The notes below the pieces were generated by a model that worked only from the letters and a program-made list of their open reading frames with translations, was not told the origin of the DNA and did no database searches. Of a DNA stretch of 53,880 bases, positions 50,383 through 53,880 are shown one piece after another. Every line of letters begins with the position of its first letter. Position 1 is the stretch's first letter. The position numbers and the translations under genes are program-made. This stretch comes from Candidatus Rhodoferax odensensis. GTDB taxonomy: Bacteria > Pseudomonadota > Gammaproteobacteria > Burkholderiales > Burkholderiaceae_C. The stretch is from positions 1 through 53,880 of the forward strand of contig JADKDJ010000001.1 in assembly GCA_016718405.1 (NCBI GenBank), read 5' to 3'.

Positions 50383-51251
50383 GGTGCGGGGCAGGCCGGG
50401 CCGGAAGCGCGTGCCAGAAAGATGTCGTCCATGCGGCCCCAGCGGAAGTCGCCGAGCAGCGCCTCCAGCCGGCCCGGCATGCGGGGGATGTTCACGTAGT
50501 GCCGGAACCGCGTCTTGAGGTCGATGCCGGGCACGCGTGGCTGCTCGGCATCCAACTCCCAGGGGTGGAAGTAGAAGATGGCCGACTCGTGCTCGGTGCT
50601 GTTGACCTGCTGCAGCATCCAGCGCGACAAGGCATAGGGCAGCAGGCGGAAGTAGCCGCCGCCGCTGGACGGCAGGTTGCGATCGAACAGGCGCAGCGTG
50701 GTGATCGGGATCTCGATCAGCGACTCGTTCACCCGATAGGCGAAGCGCGGCGAATCGGGCATGCCGTAGTGATCGTGCTTGATCGGGTAGACGCTGGAGC
50801 TGTAGCGGTAGCCGGCGCGCGTGAGGCTCTCAAAGGCCCACAGGTTGCCGGTGCCAATGGAAAAACTCGGCGCCCGATAGCCGCGCACGGCCACGCCACC
50901 CAGGTCCTCGAGCAGCTTCTTGGAGCGGTCGATGTCGTGGAAAAAAGCCTGCTCGTTCAGGTCGCTGGCGCGCTCGTGCCCGTAGCCATGGCTGGCGAGC
51001 TCGTGCCCCTCGGCCACGATGCGGCGCACCAGGGCGGGGTAGCGCTCGGCGATCCAGCCCAGCGTGAAGAAGGTGGCGCGCACCTGCTTGCGCGCCAGCA
51101 GATCGAGAATGAAACCAACGTTTCGTTCAACACGGCATTCGCGCGCGTCCCAACTGGCGCGATCAATGTAGGGGGCGAACGCCGAGACCTGGAAGTAGTC
51201 TTCGACGTCGATCGTCAGCGCATTGGTGATCGGCGCACTGTTCATCAACAT
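50379..51251 (-). CDS. XrtA system polysaccharide deacetylase (DUF3473, TIGR03006 type)
   Basis: An intact protein of about 290 residues. ITNALTIDVEDYFQVSAF is the family-specific N-terminus with the catalytic Asp. HELASHGYGHERASDL supplies the metal-binding histidines and YRAPSFSIGTGNLWAF motif 3. The DUF3473 C-terminus has FYFHPWELDAEQPRVPG and FRHYVNIPRM. ATG 51251 or 51245 are both possible; neither has a strong ribosome site. This is the second CE4 enzyme of the locus, separate from the one at 46793. Confidence 0.9.
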   Translation of the reverse strand: MLMNSAPITNALTIDVEDYFQVSAFAPYIDRASWDARECRVERNVGFILDLLARKQVRATFFTLGWIAERYPALVRRIVAEGHELASHGYGHERASDLNEQAFFHDIDRSKKLLEDLGGVAVRGYRAPSFSIGTGNLWAFESLTRAGYRYSSSVYPIKHDHYGMPDSPRFAYRVNESLIEIPITTLRLFDRNLPSSGGGYFRLLPYALSRWMLQQVNSTEHESAIFYFHPWELDAEQPRVPGIDLKTRFRHYVNIPRMPGRLEALLGDFRWGRMDDIFLARASGPACPAP

Positions 51252-51267
51252 GCCGGGGCGCCGATCT

Positions 51268-52436
51268 TCATGCGGCGCCCGCCCGCAGCCATTGCCACAG
51301 GTCGGACGCGATGCGGTCGGCGGCGTGGCCGTCCCAGTACTCGGGCACGCGGCCTTGCTTGCCAACGCCCCGCAGGATTTCGGCCACGCCGCTCAAGATG
51401 GCCTGGGGGTCGCGGCCCACCATGGTGTTGGTGCCTTGCTCCACGGTGATCGGCCGCTCGGTGTTCTCGCGCATGGTGAGGCAGGGCACGCCCAGCGCGG
51501 TGGTTTCTTCCTGCAGGCCGCCCGAATCGGTGAGCACCATGGTGGCACCAGCCATCAAGCCCACCATCCGGAGGAGCCCCTGCGGGGGCAGCATCACCAT
51601 GCGTTGGGGATCGGTGAGCCCGGTGAGGGCAAAGCGCTCGATGTTGGAGCGTGTGCGGGGTGCAGTGCAAACACCAGCGGCAGCTGGGTGGACACCTCGC
51701 GCAGGGTCTCGAGCAGCATGCGCAGCGTGCCCGCGTCGTCCACATTGGACGGCCGGTGCATGGTGACCACGGCATAGCCCTTGGGGTGCTTCAGCAGCTC
51801 GGGGTCGGCGCCATGTGCGCGCAGCGTGTCGGCCGCACTGCGGGCCTTGCTGCGGTTGGCCACCAGCGAATCGATCATCACATTGCCGGTGAAGCAGATG
51901 CGCTCGGCCGCCACGCCTTCGCGCAGCAGGTTGTCCGCCGCAGAGCGCTCGGTGGTGTAGAGGCGATCGGCCACCTGGTCGGTGAGCACGCGGTTGATCT
52001 CCTCGGGCATCTTGCGGTCGTAGCTGCGCAGGCCGGCCTCCACGTGCGCCACGGGCACGTTCTTCTTCACCGCCACCAGCGTGCAGGCGAGGGTGGAATT
52101 GACGTCGCCCACCACGAGCACGCAACTGGGCTTGTGCTCGTCCAACGCGGGCTCGAAGCGTCGCATCACTTCGGCCGTTTGCACCGCGTGCGAGCCGGAG
52201 CCCACCTCCAGGTTCAAGTCGGGCCGGGGCAGCCCCAGATCCTCAAACAACTGGGTGCTCATGCCCTGGTCGTAGTGCTGACCGGTGTGCACCAGCAGCG
52301 TCGGGATCGGCGGCTGGTGCTGGGCCAGCGCACGCAGAATGGGCGCCATCTTCATGAAGTTGGGGCGTGCGCCGACGACGCACATCACCGGCCCGATCAA
52401 CGCTGCGTTGCGGGCATTTGAATCGTTGGACATCAT
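51268..52436 (-). CDS. wecB: UDP-N-acetylglucosamine 2-epimerase (non-hydrolysing), one frameshift
   Basis: ATG 52436 (MMSNDSNAR) overlaps the ATPase stop. VMCVVGARPNFMKMAPIL, VHTGQHYDQGMS, VVGDVNSTLACTLVA, HVEAGLRSYDRKMPEEINR and VTMHRPSNVDD are WecB signatures with the catalytic Asp/Glu residues. After one frame change near 51650 the C-terminus reads VLTDSGGLQEETTALGVP and RENTERPITVEQGTN. About 389 codons. It makes UDP-ManNAc, which a dehydrogenase can oxidise to UDP-ManNAcA for the polymer. Confidence 0.9.
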
Positions 52437-53536
52437 GCGCCGCTTTCGTCGCCGGGTTTTCGTACGGCCTTGACCAGCTTCTGCAGCAGTTCGAGGATCT
52501 GCAGATTGGTGCGCTCCAGGCGCAGCATGCCGCGCTCGATGCGATGCAATTGGTCTGCGCGTTGCTCGGTGGTGAGGTTGGCCAACTGGCGCGACATGCC
52601 CTCGGCTGTGCCGGCATCGAGGTGCAGGTTGCTCACATCCAGATCGACGGCCACGCTGTCGTCGCCTTCGGCCAGCTCGGCACCGTCGCGGGTGGCCGAG
52701 GCCTTGACGGCCGAGGCCGACACCCTGGATTCTTGTGCGAACTCCTTGACCACCTCGTTCACGTCATCGATCGTGAGGTGGCTCTTGCCCGCCAGAAAGC
52801 CCAGCAACAGCAAGCGGTCGCAGACCGAATTGATGCGGCGCGGGATGCCGCCGCTGGTCTTGAAGATGCCCTCGAACGCCGCAGCATCGAAGCTGGGCTT
52901 GCCGGTGGAGCCGGCACACTTGAGGCGGTGCTCGATATAGCGTTGGGTTTCTTCCAGATCGAGCGGGCCGATGTGGCAGGTGGCCGCCACGCGCTGCCGA
53001 AACTGCTCCATCTCCGGGCGCTGCAGGATCTCGCGAAACTCGGGCTGGCCGACCAGGAAGCTTTGCAGCAAGGCCTGGTTGCCAAACTGGAAGTTCGACA
53101 GCATGCGCAGCTCTTCCACCGCGCGTGGGGTGAGGTTTTGCGCCTCGTCGACGATCAGCAGGCAGCGCTTGCCCTTGCTGGTCTGGCTGATCAGAAAAGC
53201 TTCGAGCGTGATCAGCAACTCGGACTTGGGCACGTCCTTGACGCGAAAGCCGAAGGCGGCGCCCACCATGCGCAGCGTGTCCTCCGCGCCGAGCTGGGTG
53301 GTGACCAGATGGCCCACCACCACATTGCTGCCATGCAGGCCGTCGATCAGCGCGCGCAGCAAGGTGGTCTTGCCCGCACCGATCTCGCCGGTGATGACGA
53401 TGAAGCCCTCATTGCGCGAGACACCGTAGTCCAGGTAGGCCTTGGCGCGACGGTGCTGCTTGCTGCCGAAGTAAAAGTTCGGTCAGGGGTTGAGCTGGAA
53501 GGGCTTGTTGCTGAGCCCGTAAAACGCTTCGTACAT
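52433..53536 (-). CDS. XrtA-associated AAA ATPase (TIGR03015 type) with in-frame TGA at codon 18
   Basis: ATG 53536 starts MYEAFYGLSNKPFQLNP, then TGA (53485-53483), then PNFYFGSKQHRRAKAYLDYG in the same frame. FIVITGEIGAGKTTLLRAL is Walker A and RCLLIVDEAQNL is Walker B. LSNFQFGNQALLQSFLVGQP and GGIPRRINSVCDRLLL match the ExeA/GspA-like secretion ATPases of exosortase loci. A linker and coiled C-terminus (QLHRIERGMLRLERTNLQI) follow. 367 codons apart from the stop. The family has Asp-Pro where the TGA stands, so this is either a pair of compensating base-call errors or a real nonsense change. Confidence 0.85.
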
Positions 53537-53540
53537 GGGC

Positions 53541-53880
53541 TTAGAACCGGAGGCCGAAGCTCGCGATCAACGCGTTCTCGGTGTAGGGTTGGGTGTTGCT
53601 GTCGAACACCACGTGGCGCGCTGCCAGCGACGCCGTGGACCGTTGGCCCAGGGACGTGGTGAGGTTCAGGCCGATGGAGCGCAAGGAGTTCGACTGCAAG
53701 GAGCTGGCGCCCGAGGTGTCCTGGCGCGCCAGTTGCAGGCCTGCCGGTGACGGGGGTCAAGCGGTGGCCGAGCGACAGCGAATAGTTGCGCTGGCGCACC
53801 AGGTCGCCACCGCTCAGATCGTCCACCCCGGTGGACAGGCGATCGATGCGGTTGGACACGGACTCGGACACGGACAGCGT
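53541..53880 (-). CDS. PEP-CTERM system-associated outer membrane protein (TIGR03016 type), C-terminal part
   Basis: Only the C-terminal ~112 codons are inside the window. The segment SNRIDRLSTGVDDLSGGDLV is followed, after one frame change near 53755, by LRSIGLNLTTSLGQRS and ENALIASFGLRF-stop. Alternating hydrophobic strands and the terminal aromatic residue are typical of outer-membrane beta-barrels. The family is found just upstream of the XrtA ATPase in these loci. The stop (TAA, 53543-53541) is four bases before the ATPase ATG. Confidence 0.78.

Overview
The window is high-GC DNA with long overlapping operons. It carries most of an exosortase A (XrtA/EpsH) exopolysaccharide and PEP-CTERM protein-sorting locus. 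Gene content and sequence style suggest a betaproteobacterium of the Burkholderiales (Rubrivivax/Leptothrix/Methylibium-like). That assignment is inference; no rRNA or tRNA is visible.

Layout. (1) 1-6.1 kb, minus strand: HprK-related kinase (cut by the edge), PqqD-like chaperone, a Tat-signal protein, an unrecognised membrane-anchored protein, then the exosortase-associated PLP decarboxylase, a GalU-like gene and the AMP-dependent acyl-CoA ligase. (2) 6.3-10.8 kb, plus strand: acyl carrier protein, FkbH-like HAD protein, MaoC-SDR fusion and GNAT protein, an apparent acyl-unit assembly cassette. (3) 10.8-13.1 kb: exosortase-associated hydrolases 1 and 2 (minus) and a second ACP (plus). (4) 13.2-24.1 kb, plus strand: kelch-like PEP-CTERM protein, TPR protein, Wzx-type flippase, asparagine-synthase-like protein without a full glutaminase domain, acyltransferase 3, SGNH esterase and a roughly 1,090-residue Tat-lipoprotein. 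(5) 24.1-28 kb, minus: two more PEP-CTERM-type proteins and a second Tat-lipoprotein paralogous to the first. (6) 28.3-53.9 kb, minus: methyltransferase, Wzy-like ligase, CapK-like ligase, four glycosyltransferases, transglutaminase-like protein, AlgD-like dehydrogenase, two amidotransferases, SGNH and MBOAT O-acetylation pair, TviB-type dehydrogenase, two polysaccharide deacetylases, exosortase A, FemAB-like protein, WecB, the XrtA-associated ATPase and the end of a TIGR03016-type outer-membrane protein.

Proposed joint function: WecB, TviB, AlgD-like and GalU-like enzymes would supply nucleotide sugars. The glycosyltransferases, amidotransferases, methyltransferase and acyl enzymes would build and decorate a repeat unit. 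Wzx and the Wzy-like ligase would export and polymerise or ligate it, and exosortase A would process PEP-CTERM proteins that share the surface with the polymer.

Caveat: more than half of the genes need one or more frame changes to give full-length proteins, worst at 2.5-6.1 kb, while 42.8-49.3 kb and 50.4-51.3 kb are clean. This looks mostly like draft-quality indels. A probable internal deletion in the AlgD-like gene, an in-frame TGA in the XrtA ATPase and a missing GalU C-terminus may be more than that. The most novel material is the accessory block at 13-28 kb, especially the two Tat-lipoprotein paralogues and the propeller domain one of them shares with a PEP-CTERM protein.
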